From assembly GCF_030371825.1 (NCBI RefSeq), contig NZ_JAUDDM010000012.1: 59,381 nucleotides of DNA; one strand, written 5' to 3'. A program made the translations under genes and the position numbers. The notes under the pieces were generated by a model. That model did not search any database. It saw nothing but the letters and a program-made list of their open reading frames with translations, and had not been told where the DNA came from. Below, in pieces: positions 43,613 through 52,392 of this stretch. Positions within the stretch are counted from its first letter, which is position 1; every line of letters begins with the position of its first letter. This DNA is from Collinsella sp944321445. Its GTDB lineage: Bacteria; Actinomycetota; Coriobacteriia; Coriobacteriales; Coriobacteriaceae.

Positions 43613-43929
43613 GAAACGCATGTGGACACGCCCGCTTGCTTTGGCATCGCATGTCGCGCGCCGGCGCTCAAAGTGCTGCAGAATCTCTGGGATTAGTGCC
43701 TGGTTGGCGGTACTCGCTGCGGCGTGACGTGGAGATACCATGGTCGCTACCCGCGGCCGTCGCGTGCCCTGACGCGGAGAACTCCTCCGAACATGCCATC
43801 TTAACTGCAACGTTAGATTGCTGTAAGACAACGCATGCCTGTCTGTTGGCGTTTTGTTGGCACCACCAGGCTCGTTGTTTGGCCTGCCTCCATACGATCG
43901 GCTTCCCGTCACTATGAAGGAGGCCGGCC
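43613..43929. other. Gap upstream of the adhesin/sortase operon
   Basis: I see no gene in this 317-bp region. Codon use in its short frames is unlike the neighbours. AAGGAGG at 43916-43922 is the ribosome site of the adhesin gene. The operon promoter must lie here, but no convincing -35/-10 pair stands out. Confidence 0.5.
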
Positions 43930-46900
43930 ATGAGTCTGTCCAAGCAACTCGAAAGCATTCGTCGCACCATTCCGCAGGATGCGATGTTCGTCTGGATGTA
44001 TCGCAAAGGCATTCGAGGAGAGGCGTCACTGCGCCGCTACGTCGTGCACAAGATCCGAAACGTCGTGTTCACGCTGCTGGCGCTCATCGTGGTGGCGGCG
44101 CTGTTCATCCCCAGCTGTGCGCAGGCACAAGAGGCAGATCAGGCTCAGACGCTCACCGTTACCGAGCTGTTGGAAAACCCGCATTCAAACGGCGGGACAG
44201 GGCATTTCCTGCGCGTTCAGGGCGCTGAATCCTCGGTTGCCTATTGCGCTCAGGGCTGGCTTATCACGCCTGCGCAGGGGCAAACGCTCACGCGCTATGG
44301 CTCTTTGGAAATCCCGGAGCTTGATTACGTCATGTATCACGGGTACGACGGGAACTACGTGACGTCGGTGTTCGGATTGGACAAACAGGAGTCGGAGGCG
44401 GCAACGACCGTCGCCGTGTGGCTCGCCATCGCCGATCAGCGTGGGGACATCCTCGATTTTCACCCCACGAGCGGCGAGCCATTCCATGGCAACAAGATGT
44501 TTTACGAACGCTGGCAGCGGCTGGAAGAGGGTCCGGTAAAGAACGCCGCTATGCAGCTCTACGAGGACGCACTCGACTACCGCGATGCAGGCGGCGGTGG
44601 CATCGAGGCAGGGTGTGCCTCGTATTGGACCAACCAGACCGTATACGAGGGCGACGGCACCTACAGCTACCAGGGCGTCGTGACCGCCAACAAGCGCGTT
44701 GAGGTGACGTTTGAAAAGGCATCCGCAGACCCGGCGATTACGGATGGCAACGAGCACTATGTGCTCGCAGGGGCATCCTATGACCTGTTCCGCACCGATA
44801 CGGACGAGTTGGTCAGCACGATCACGATAGATGAGAACGGCCGGGCTACCGCGCAGCTGATTCCCCAGCTCACCTATCATGCCGTTGAGACGAGCGCTCC
44901 GGCGGGATACACGCTGAACACGGACCCGATTGAATTCTCTGTAGGATTCGAACCAACGCAGGTAACGCTTGTCGACGATCCCCAGACCTTCACGTTCATC
45001 ATCGCCAAGGCAGACGCTGCGACCAACGGCACCGCTCAGCCGGGAGCGGCGCTCGCCGGTGCGGAATACGAGCTGTCCTCCGCCTCGACGCCCGGGTTTT
45101 CCCTTACCGAAACGACGGATGAAAACGGCGTGATCGAGTTTTCCGGCGTTCCGCTAGGAACCGTGCGCATTGTTGAGCGCAAAGCTCCAGCGGGATACAT
45201 GCTCGATACGACCGTCCATGAATATACCGTGACAGCTGAAGATATTGCCCCAGACGGCACAGCAACCATCAAACCTGAGCTTGACTTTCTTGAGGTCCCC
45301 ATCGCGTTCGATATCGACATTGACAAGACCCTGTCGGAAACAGGCGACGATACCCACGCAGAACAGCCGCTTGGCGGTATCGTGTTCCAGATCATCTCCA
45401 ACGACAGCGGCGAGGTCGTAGGAACAATCACCACTGACGAGAGCGGCCATGCGTCCACGACTGGCACCTGGATGGGCAACGGAACGCGACCGGAGGCGGC
45501 GCACGGCTCGATTCCCTATAGCGAGCACGGGTACACCGTGCACGAAGACCCTACCACGATGCCGGCCGGCTGCAAACCCGCTGAGGACTGGACCATTGCA
45601 CCTGAAGACATGGTCGATGGGACGACGCTGCGCTATCAGGTGACGAACACACTGGTGACCGCACAGCTGCAGATCGTCAAGCTCGACGCCGACACCGATG
45701 CGCCGGTGCGACAGGAAGGCTTTACCTTTAGCATTCTGACCGCCGACGGCCAGCCGTTGCCCGCCGATGCATGGTACCCGGAAGGGTCGTACCCCGAAAC
45801 ATTCACCACCGATGAAACCGGCACCGTTTCGCTCCCGGCGCGCCTGCGCACCGGGGACTATCTGCTCCGAGAGACTGCGGCTCCGGCCCCGTATACCGTC
45901 GCCGCCGATGACGTTCCGTTCAGCGTGACGGAAGACGCCCAGGAGCCTGTACTGACCGTGTGCGTGCGGGACAGCGCCGCTCGCGGCCGGGCAACGCTCG
46001 TCAAAACGTGCGCTGGGGGCGAATGTTCGCTGGAAGGCGCTGAGTTCGACGTCATCGCACAGGAAGACATCGTCGCACCCGATGGCACGATGCGCGCGCT
46101 AGCGGAAGACGTTGTCGACCACGTGACTACGGACGCCGAGGGACGCACGCAGACCGATGAGCTCCCCTTGGGAAGCGGAGAGGCGACATACGCCTTTGTT
46201 GAGACGAAGGCTCCGGCCGGGCACGCGCTCGATGCGACGCCCCATGTGTTCACGCTTTCCTACCAGGATCAAAACACCGCCGTTGTGAGCACCGAGATCG
46301 AGGTGACGAACGAACCGACGAGCATCGAGCTCACCAAGACCCGTGCGGACGATGAGGCGACGCCGGTTGTCGGCGCGGAATTTGCCCTGTATGAAGGGGA
46401 CGTTGATACCGATGTGGTTGAGGATGCAGATAGCCAAACGGACGAAGGAGAAGGTGGCGAGCCGAATCAGGGTGCGGATGATGCCGAGAGCACACCGGAG
46501 GAAGACGGCACGGACGACACGGCGGATACCGAGGGCGAGAGCAGTGAGGCAGAACCTGCTGCCCAGGCAGTAGATGCTGAAGAGGAGATTGATCCCAAAG
46601 AGGACGAAGGGGAGCCGAACGAAGAGGACGAATCCGACAGCACCCCCGCGGATGATGGCGGCGATACCTCCGATGCCCCAGCCTACACCACCGACGAACA
46701 GGGGCGCCTTTCGATACATCACCTCGCGCCGGGAACGTACACGCTTCAGGAAACATCTGCGCCCGATGGGTACGTCGTCGGCGATACGAGCGTCACGTTT
46801 ACCGTGGACGAGCAGGGACTCATCGACGGGAGCGCGCAGGTATCCTTCTCGCTCACCAACGATGTGACGAAGGTCGACGTTTACAAGCGCAACGCGGATA

Positions 46901-48051
46901 CCGAAGAGGCCGTTGTGGGCGCGCAGCTTGCCGTGACCGATGAGGCGGGCAACACAATTGACGTGTGGACAAGCGACGAGGGACCGCACCGCCTGACCGG
47001 TATCGTCCCCGGCACCTACACGCTCACCGAGACCGTCGCCCCACGCGATCACGAGGCCTCTGCTCCCCTGACCTTTACAGTGGAGAACACCGCCGATGTG
47101 CAGACCGTCGTGATGTATGACGCTCCCCTGTCCATGGACGGAGAGATAGACAAACGGCAAGAGGCCGCCAATCCGATTGCTCCCGACGCTCAGGCGGCAG
47201 ACATTGGCGCCTCCCCTGTGTCCGATGACGGGACGTTCGCATATAGCATCGATGTACGCAACACGAGTTCAACATGGGTCGACGAGTTCACGGTCACCGA
47301 TGAGCTCGAGTGTGTCGAAGCGGGCATGGCCGAGCTCGAGTCCGTTGTCACACCCGCCGCAACCGGCGACTACGACGGAAAACTGAACGTGTGGTACAAG
47401 CTTTCCGCCAATGGAGCGGGTCCGGTCGAGGCGGGAGCGAACGCCACGCTCGACGATGCGCACGCGAACCCCTGGCTGGCCGATCCTTCCACGACCGACA
47501 CCCTTGGCGACGACGGACGTGCCCTTGACTACAACGGCTGGCACCTGTGGACAGACGGTATATCCGCTACGGGGGCAACGGAGCTGCGCGTCAGCGAGCT
47601 CGGGCTGCCCAAAGAAGCTCGCATCGTTGCCGTCCGGTTCGAATTCGGATGCGTTGACAGCGCTTTTACCACCTATGCGGACGGTTGGGACCGTGATGGC
47701 ATGAAGGACGAGACGGACTCGGTGGAGCGCGCGCAGGCGCACAGCGGCGAGGAGGCGCCCATCATCGTCCGCATGCGCGTCAACCACGCATACCGGGCCG
47801 ACTGCGAGCTTGCCAACACCGCTCGTTTGGACATCGTCCGCAACGGCGGAGGAGACGGGTTGCAAGCGCAGGATGTCGACCGCGTCGCACAGCGCGCGCA
47901 GCCGATTATCAGGCCCCTCGACCAGACGGGTGTCGTGCTGGGCGGCAGCGCCCTGGTTGTCGCAACTGCCTGTTCGCTGGGCGCGTATGCCGCCCTCCAT
48001 GTTGACGGCTCCGGCTGGCGCCGTTTTGGTGGCAGGAGGTCGATGCGATGA
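43930..48051 (+). CDS. Large surface adhesin with thioester-like head and CnaB/SpaA repeats
   Basis: 1373 residues. Long basic N-terminus, export segment 46-66, then a domain resembling the thioester (TED) head of Gram-positive adhesins: YCAQGW (Cys106) and ATTVAVW (158-164). About seven CnaB/SpaA-type repeats follow, most ending in variants of ETxAPAGY, which form isopeptide-stabilised rods. The sixth repeat carries a 92-residue Asp/Glu insertion (about 46405-46680). A folded domain precedes the C-terminal signal: LDQTG, hydrophobic helix, basic tail. AAGGAGG supports the ATG. First gene of the sortase operon; the stop overlaps the next start (ATGA). Probable host or mucus attachment. Confidence 0.85.
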   Translation: MSLSKQLESIRRTIPQDAMFVWMYRKGIRGEASLRRYVVHKIRNVVFTLLALIVVAALFIPSCAQAQEADQAQTLTVTELLENPHSNGGTGHFLRVQGAESSVAYCAQGWLITPAQGQTLTRYGSLEIPELDYVMYHGYDGNYVTSVFGLDKQESEAATTVAVWLAIADQRGDILDFHPTSGEPFHGNKMFYERWQRLEEGPVKNAAMQLYEDALDYRDAGGGGIEAGCASYWTNQTVYEGDGTYSYQGVVTANKRVEVTFEKASADPAITDGNEHYVLAGASYDLFRTDTDELVSTITIDENGRATAQLIPQLTYHAVETSAPAGYTLNTDPIEFSVGFEPTQVTLVDDPQTFTFIIAKADAATNGTAQPGAALAGAEYELSSASTPGFSLTETTDENGVIEFSGVPLGTVRIVERKAPAGYMLDTTVHEYTVTAEDIAPDGTATIKPELDFLEVPIAFDIDIDKTLSETGDDTHAEQPLGGIVFQIISNDSGEVVGTITTDESGHASTTGTWMGNGTRPEAAHGSIPYSEHGYTVHEDPTTMPAGCKPAEDWTIAPEDMVDGTTLRYQVTNTLVTAQLQIVKLDADTDAPVRQEGFTFSILTADGQPLPADAWYPEGSYPETFTTDETGTVSLPARLRTGDYLLRETAAPAPYTVAADDVPFSVTEDAQEPVLTVCVRDSAARGRATLVKTCAGGECSLEGAEFDVIAQEDIVAPDGTMRALAEDVVDHVTTDAEGRTQTDELPLGSGEATYAFVETKAPAGHALDATPHVFTLSYQDQNTAVVSTEIEVTNEPTSIELTKTRADDEATPVVGAEFALYEGDVDTDVVEDADSQTDEGEGGEPNQGADDAESTPEEDGTDDTADTEGESSEAEPAAQAVDAEEEIDPKEDEGEPNEEDESDSTPADDGGDTSDAPAYTTDEQGRLSIHHLAPGTYTLQETSAPDGYVVGDTSVTFTVDEQGLIDGSAQVSFSLTNDVTKVDVYKRNADTEEAVVGAQLAVTDEAGNTIDVWTSDEGPHRLTGIVPGTYTLTETVAPRDHEASAPLTFTVENTADVQTVVMYDAPLSMDGEIDKRQEAANPIAPDAQAADIGASPVSDDGTFAYSIDVRNTSSTWVDEFTVTDELECVEAGMAELESVVTPAATGDYDGKLNVWYKLSANGAGPVEAGANATLDDAHANPWLADPSTTDTLGDDGRALDYNGWHLWTDGISATGATELRVSELGLPKEARIVAVRFEFGCVDSAFTTYADGWDRDGMKDETDSVERAQAHSGEEAPIIVRMRVNHAYRADCELANTARLDIVRNGGGDGLQAQDVDRVAQRAQPIIRPLDQTGVVLGGSALVVATACSLGAYAALHVDGSGWRRFGGRRSMR

Positions 48052-48572
48052 TGCGCGGATGGAAGCTGCCGGCGATATCGCGCGAGCGCGCCCGCGCGGC
48101 ATCCAAACGGGCCCTGCGCGTAGGAGCCGTCTTGGTCGCGCTCATCTGCTTTGGGTGTTTAGCATGGCAGATCGCCGGTCTCTCTGCCGGCGGGGCGGGC
48201 ACGACGATCACCGAAGCGGACGGCAGGAGTCGCGAAGAGGTACAGGCGGAACTCGATCGCCTAGTGCAGGAAAACATGATGACCGTGTCGCTTGCCCCCA
48301 CTGCCCAACTCGATGACGAGGGAAACCTGCGCGTGAACGTCGTCAACGACGAGGAAAACGGCTTTCCTCAGCGGTTCAGGGTCATCCAAAACGACCGACA
48401 GCTGTACCGGTCCAGCGTGATCGAACCCGGGAAATGCATCGAGTTTTGCCGCGTTGAAGACATTGAAGTCGGCGACGCCTACGTGGAGATACAGGCGCTC
48501 GACCGCGATACCAATATGCCACACGGCAACCCCACGCGCGTCAAGGTATCCGTTGTCAAGACGGATGGATAG
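48048..48572 (+). CDS. Membrane-anchored accessory protein of the adhesin locus
   Basis: 174 residues. Basic N-terminus, one membrane helix (about 24-46), then an extracellular beta-rich domain of about 110 residues. No family recognised. It is translationally coupled to the adhesin gene, so it probably assists assembly or forms part of the same surface structure. Confidence 0.7.
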   Translation: MMRGWKLPAISRERARAASKRALRVGAVLVALICFGCLAWQIAGLSAGGAGTTITEADGRSREEVQAELDRLVQENMMTVSLAPTAQLDDEGNLRVNVVNDEENGFPQRFRVIQNDRQLYRSSVIEPGKCIEFCRVEDIEVGDAYVEIQALDRDTNMPHGNPTRVKVSVVKTDG

Positions 48573-48631
48573 GCCCTACCCAGGTCAACCGGTCGCGCCA
48601 GCCAGGTGCGGCCTCGAGAGAAAGGATTGCT

Positions 48632-49213
48632 ATGAACGGAACGAAGCATGAAGCAAGGCAGGGTTTGATGAGAAGGGCGATGGGTGCCCTGTGTGCCGTC
48701 GGGATGATGGGAGCGCTGATGGCGCCGACCGCGGCGTTTGCTGCCAACACAACGGAAGTAACGGTTGAGGCAGACACATCGAATATCAAGGTGGAGGTAC
48801 CGACCCAAATTCCTTTTCTCGTCCAGGCGGATGGATCTTTAATTACGGCCTCTGAGAAAACATTCAGCATCGTCAATATGTCGCAATTTGATGTGCACGT
48901 GACCAACATGCAGGTCGATGCGGAAAACGATTGGAATATCGTAGCGTCCGCAGCATCATCTTCGAACGACAATTCGATTGACTTCTCAATTGGCCCTAAA
49001 GAAGACCAGATAAAAGCCAGTGAAGCACTCGGAAGCGGAATCGACATCTCGTCTCGCCCCGAATGGAATCTTGGATACCAGGGATCGGAAACCCAATCGA
49101 TCAACCTTACTTGTTCGGGAAACGTCTCGCATGTGACGAAGGACCTGCAGACCGCCAGCAAGGTCGCAACGATCACCTGGACGGTTGCGGCGGGTCAGGC
49201 CGGAGGTGAATAA
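48632..49213 (+). CDS. Secreted beta-rich protein, possible pilus or matrix subunit
   Basis: 193 residues with a Sec signal (cleavage near AFA-ANT). The mature part has VEVPTQIPF, a DGS turn, FSIVNMS and a closing ATITWTV. The same order of motifs appears in the C-terminal part of the protein at 49560. The style recalls TasA/CalY-like or other small fimbrial subunits, but I cannot assign a family. AGAAAGGA precedes the ATG. No sorting signal, so it is either released or held by partners. Confidence 0.7.
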   Translation: MNGTKHEARQGLMRRAMGALCAVGMMGALMAPTAAFAANTTEVTVEADTSNIKVEVPTQIPFLVQADGSLITASEKTFSIVNMSQFDVHVTNMQVDAENDWNIVASAASSSNDNSIDFSIGPKEDQIKASEALGSGIDISSRPEWNLGYQGSETQSINLTCSGNVSHVTKDLQTASKVATITWTVAAGQAGGE

Positions 49214-49535
49214 GCGCCTCAGAGGGCGGCTGACGGTCGTTGCGGCACTGTTGGCTGCCCTCACTCCCACCCCGTGTATTTGGGCGGAAGAATCGGCCTC
49301 TGAGCCCACGACGTCGGTAACGGTGCTTCAGGAGAACGAAGCGCCACTGCCGGATGGGGATCTGGACGAGGGCGCGCAGGAACCGAACCAATCGGTCGAT
49401 GAAGAATCGGCACCATCGGAGCTGCGCGTCCTCCCCCAGACAGGCGTGAGCGCCCATCAAGGATTTGTTATCGCCACCGTCGGAGGGCTCGCGCTGCTGG
49501 TCTTCTGCTTTTCTGGCACATCGCGTCATCACTGA
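49206..49535 (+). CDS. Small LPXTG wall-anchored protein
   Basis: 109 residues: a Sec signal, an acidic middle of about 50 residues, then LPQTG, a hydrophobic helix and a short tail SGTSRHH. This is the only canonical LPXTG motif in the locus. A GTG at 49206, overlapping the previous stop, puts the signal peptide at the very N-terminus; a TTG at 49185 is the alternative. It could be a wall-linked base or a spacer. Confidence 0.75.
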   Translation: MNKRLRGRLTVVAALLAALTPTPCIWAEESASEPTTSVTVLQENEAPLPDGDLDEGAQEPNQSVDEESAPSELRVLPQTGVSAHQGFVIATVGGLALLVFCFSGTSRHH

Positions 49536-49559
49536 ACCGTCGAGCGAAAGGCATGCCGT

Positions 49560-50840
49560 ATGAAATCCGCTTTAAAAGCCATCATCGTGTCGTCAGCTTG
49601 CATCGCGGCATGCCTGCTCGCGCCTGTCGTCGCCTGCGGACAACCCGCGGACGACGGGCGCGACATCGATGACACCAATCTCTATGTGCCTCCCGAGGAC
49701 CTGGACACGTGGCCGCCCGACAATCGCTGGATTGAAATCAAAGACGAGACGGTAATCGGTGATAACTCATCGCAAATCAGCGAGTACTGCATCGCCGATA
49801 CGCCCAACGCCGACGGAAGCGTCACCGTGTACATACGCACCACGCAGATCAATCATCGCTACGAATACATTCAATGGACCACGACGAAAACGCTCTATTG
49901 CGACGGCGAACAAGTGGCGTATATCGGTGAGGATTACCGCACCGTCCCCGCCGGAGACCGCATGACGCAGTACGCGAAGTTCGACGTTCGCGGTGGCGGC
50001 ACGCACCACATCACAAGCGAGGAAAAGCCGTTCAGAGGAGGAACGGAGATCACGACGGGGTGGAACTTTCCGGTCGACGTCCCCTACGTCATCACGGCCA
50101 AGGCCGAGACGGGAGGCTCCATCGACCCCGCAGGCGCGTTGTTTGTGTATCCGGGTAAACGCCAAGAGTTCCACATCGAGGCAGACGACGGGTATCGCAT
50201 CAAAGCTGTTCTGGTCGATGGGATCGACCAGGGACCTTTGTCCACCTACGAGCTCGCATCGACCGGCGCGGACCATACTATCACCGCTCAGTTCCAGAAG
50301 ACATGGACTGTGACGTTTTGCGACGCGGACGATGAGGTGCTGCAGCAGGATATTGTCGATGACGGGTCGTCGGTTGTCCCTCCTGAGATCCCGGAACGCG
50401 AGGGGTATACCGCAATCGGATGGGACACACCTCTCGACAGCATCGGGTCGGATTTGACGGTTCACCCGGTCTATGAAGCGAACATCTGCGTGCGCGTGCC
50501 CACACGCGTCGCCTGCACCATCGCGTCGGACGGTTCAGTCATCACACCAAGCTCGTATGAGATCGAAAATCTGTCGGTTGTGCCGGTCTCGAGCTCAACC
50601 ATAACCGCACACGGCGTGCCCGACGGTGCGTGCATAGAACTCGACTTGGATTCCCAGTGTGTGTTTTCGTCGGATAGCGGGCTCGTAGAGCCGTTCGTCA
50701 TTCCCGCACAGGCATCCGAATGTTTCACGTGGCACATCGACCCGCTCGACCCGAAGACACACCGAGACCTCATCGACCGTGCAGTCGAAGGCCCCACCAC
50801 GTTTTGCACCATCGATTTCACGTTTGAGGCGGTTGCATGA
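49560..50840 (+). CDS. Surface lipoprotein-like protein with InlB-type B-repeat
   Basis: 426 residues. The N-terminal signal ends in VVAC, a possible lipobox, although a Sec cleavage is also possible. A Tyr/Thr-rich domain follows (30-170), then a region with ISPxGxxFVxPG-like beta turns, an InlB B-repeat/Flg_new module (about 250-305: WTVTFCDAD, EGYTAIGWD, LTVHPVYE), and a C-terminal domain sharing motif order with the protein at 48632. AAAGG precedes the ATG. Overlaps the sortase start by ATGA. Confidence 0.75.
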   Translation: MKSALKAIIVSSACIAACLLAPVVACGQPADDGRDIDDTNLYVPPEDLDTWPPDNRWIEIKDETVIGDNSSQISEYCIADTPNADGSVTVYIRTTQINHRYEYIQWTTTKTLYCDGEQVAYIGEDYRTVPAGDRMTQYAKFDVRGGGTHHITSEEKPFRGGTEITTGWNFPVDVPYVITAKAETGGSIDPAGALFVYPGKRQEFHIEADDGYRIKAVLVDGIDQGPLSTYELASTGADHTITAQFQKTWTVTFCDADDEVLQQDIVDDGSSVVPPEIPEREGYTAIGWDTPLDSIGSDLTVHPVYEANICVRVPTRVACTIASDGSVITPSSYEIENLSVVPVSSSTITAHGVPDGACIELDLDSQCVFSSDSGLVEPFVIPAQASECFTWHIDPLDPKTHRDLIDRAVEGPTTFCTIDFTFEAVA

Positions 50841-51616
50841 TGAAACGTTCTATTCGTAAGGGATTGCGCGTAATCGCAGGGCTTGCCTGCATGGTTTGCG
50901 TCATGGCGCTCGGTGTGATGTTTGCGCAGGGACGCGTGCACGACCAAACCTACGAGGAGCTCGAAGAGGCATTTGACCGGGAGGTGAGTCAGGGCAGCGA
51001 CGCGTCGGATAGAGAAGACGACGTTGAAGACGTGGAAGAAGAGGATGCAGACCACTACGAGGGGCACGCCACCCTGCCGCCGACCGTGTTGGGGTGGCTG
51101 TCGGTTGGGAACACATCGATTTCGTACCCCGTGGTTCAAAGCACGGAATCGATGCCGCACGACTGGTATTTGGATCACGACGCATGGGACCGCTGGAACC
51201 CTTTGGGTTGCCCATACTTGGACGACCGCGCGGTTGCCGGCGGTCAGCACATGGTGATCTACGCGCACCACAACGAGGGGACGAACCAGATGTTCAGTGA
51301 ACTCGCGCGCATGTACCACCAGGCGGCATTCGAGACACTCGGGGATTTGACATGGGAGACTGCTGAGGGAACCGTAACGTACAAGCCAATGTGCGCCATG
51401 CGTGTCGACTCGTCGTATTCAACGATTCAGACGTTCTCGTTTACCGATGACGAGGCGTTTCGCCACTGGCTTGATTGGATTGCTATCTCTTGTGACGCAC
51501 AGTCCCCCACCGGGGATGAGGATCGAGATGTGGCAACACAGGCGTGCACACTCATTACCTGCTCGAATGCCGAAGCAGGACAGCAGGAACGAACACTCGT
51601 GGTGTTCGTTCGCTAG
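50837..51616 (+). CDS. Class B sortase
   Basis: 259 residues. N-terminal membrane anchor (10-30), an acidic linker (54-73), then the sortase barrel. His144 in VIYAHHN, Cys242 in LITCSN and Arg252 in QQERTLVVF form the catalytic triad. Class B is suggested by the long extra helix between strands and the spacing. It cleaves sorting signals and joins proteins to peptidoglycan or pilus Lys. Last gene of the six-gene locus, translationally coupled to the lipoprotein. Confidence 0.92.
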   Translation: MMKRSIRKGLRVIAGLACMVCVMALGVMFAQGRVHDQTYEELEEAFDREVSQGSDASDREDDVEDVEEEDADHYEGHATLPPTVLGWLSVGNTSISYPVVQSTESMPHDWYLDHDAWDRWNPLGCPYLDDRAVAGGQHMVIYAHHNEGTNQMFSELARMYHQAAFETLGDLTWETAEGTVTYKPMCAMRVDSSYSTIQTFSFTDDEAFRHWLDWIAISCDAQSPTGDEDRDVATQACTLITCSNAEAGQQERTLVVFVR

Positions 51617-51640
51617 CAGGACCGGATTTTCCTCTGGTTG

Positions 51641-51916
51641 CTAGGCGGCGTTGTCGCCCTCAGCCGTCTCGCCTTCAGCAGCAGCATCGCCTTCCGCGGC
51701 GCCATCAGTTGCCTCGGGGTCAAGCGTGCCATCGGTGTCGGTTGCGTCGAAGTCGATGGGCGCACTTCCGGTTTCAACCTGAACCTCGGCGGCGTGCTCT
51801 CGCTCCGGAGTCGACCCCTTCTCGCCCACGAAGAACGCGAGCCAAAGGCCCAGACCGACAGCAATGACAGCGCCGACTACGTATACGATCCAATGACGCC
51901 TGATGAAAGAGAACAC
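51641..51916 (-). CDS. Small acidic membrane protein
   Basis: 91 residues: one membrane helix (9-30) followed by an Ala/Asp/Glu-rich tail of 55 residues that is probably disordered. A GTG start has GGGAGG five bases upstream. No family recognised. Convergent with the sortase gene, 24 bases apart. Confidence 0.6.
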   Translation of the reverse strand: MFSFIRRHWIVYVVGAVIAVGLGLWLAFFVGEKGSTPEREHAAEVQVETGSAPIDFDATDTDGTLDPEATDGAAEGDAAAEGETAEGDNAA

Positions 51917-52060
51917 GTAACCTCCCGGGACGTTTTGACTATCCGTATGCTAGCCGAAAGACAACCCCCGTGCTGACCACAGGTACGACGACCCCAGAAT
52001 ACGCACGCGAAACCGGGTACAAGGTAGGAGGACTTCAACCGCTGTTGGAAAGGAGCGCGT

Positions 52061-52300
52061 ATGTCCGAGCATCTCGTCCTCTACATGAGGCCCACCTGCC
52101 CGTTTTGCGTGAAAGTCATCTCGTTCATGGAACGCGCAGGCATCGACATCCCGATGCGCAACATCTCGGAAGACCCGGACGCTGAGCGAACGCTCATCGA
52201 AGTGGGCGGCAAACGCCAGGTCCCCTGCCTGTTCATCGACGGCAAGCCGCTGTATGAATCGGACGACATCATCGCGTATCTGCGCGACACGCAGGCCTAA
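52061..52300 (+). CDS. Glutaredoxin
   Basis: 79 residues, thioredoxin fold. CPFC at 13-16 is the dithiol active site, and QVPCLFIDG has the cis-Pro; SDDII fits the glutathione-binding end. Some actinobacterial homologues use mycothiol or other thiols instead of glutathione. GGAAAGGAG precedes the ATG. Confidence 0.92.
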   Translation: MSEHLVLYMRPTCPFCVKVISFMERAGIDIPMRNISEDPDAERTLIEVGGKRQVPCLFIDGKPLYESDDIIAYLRDTQA

Positions 52301-52332
52301 CTTCCTGTTGAACCACTCTCAACCGTCATGAA

Positions 52333-52366
52333 AAAACGGCCGCACCCGTGAGGATGCGGCCGTTTT
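52333..52366. terminator. Bidirectional terminator
   Basis: Stem AAAACGGCCGCA / TGCGGCCGTTTT with a 10-base loop; T tracts serve both the glutaredoxin gene and the convergent M28-like gene. Confidence 0.85.
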
Positions 52367-52392
52367 GCTTGGCGCGATTGGTGCCGAGGGTG

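Noticed and set aside
43290..43652. Minus-strand frame across tRNA-Gly and the cassette
   Set aside because: Composed of tRNA and repeat sequence, with no ribosome site.
43613..43929. Possible small gene upstream of the adhesin
   Set aside because: Short frames on both strands lack ribosome sites and recognisable composition.
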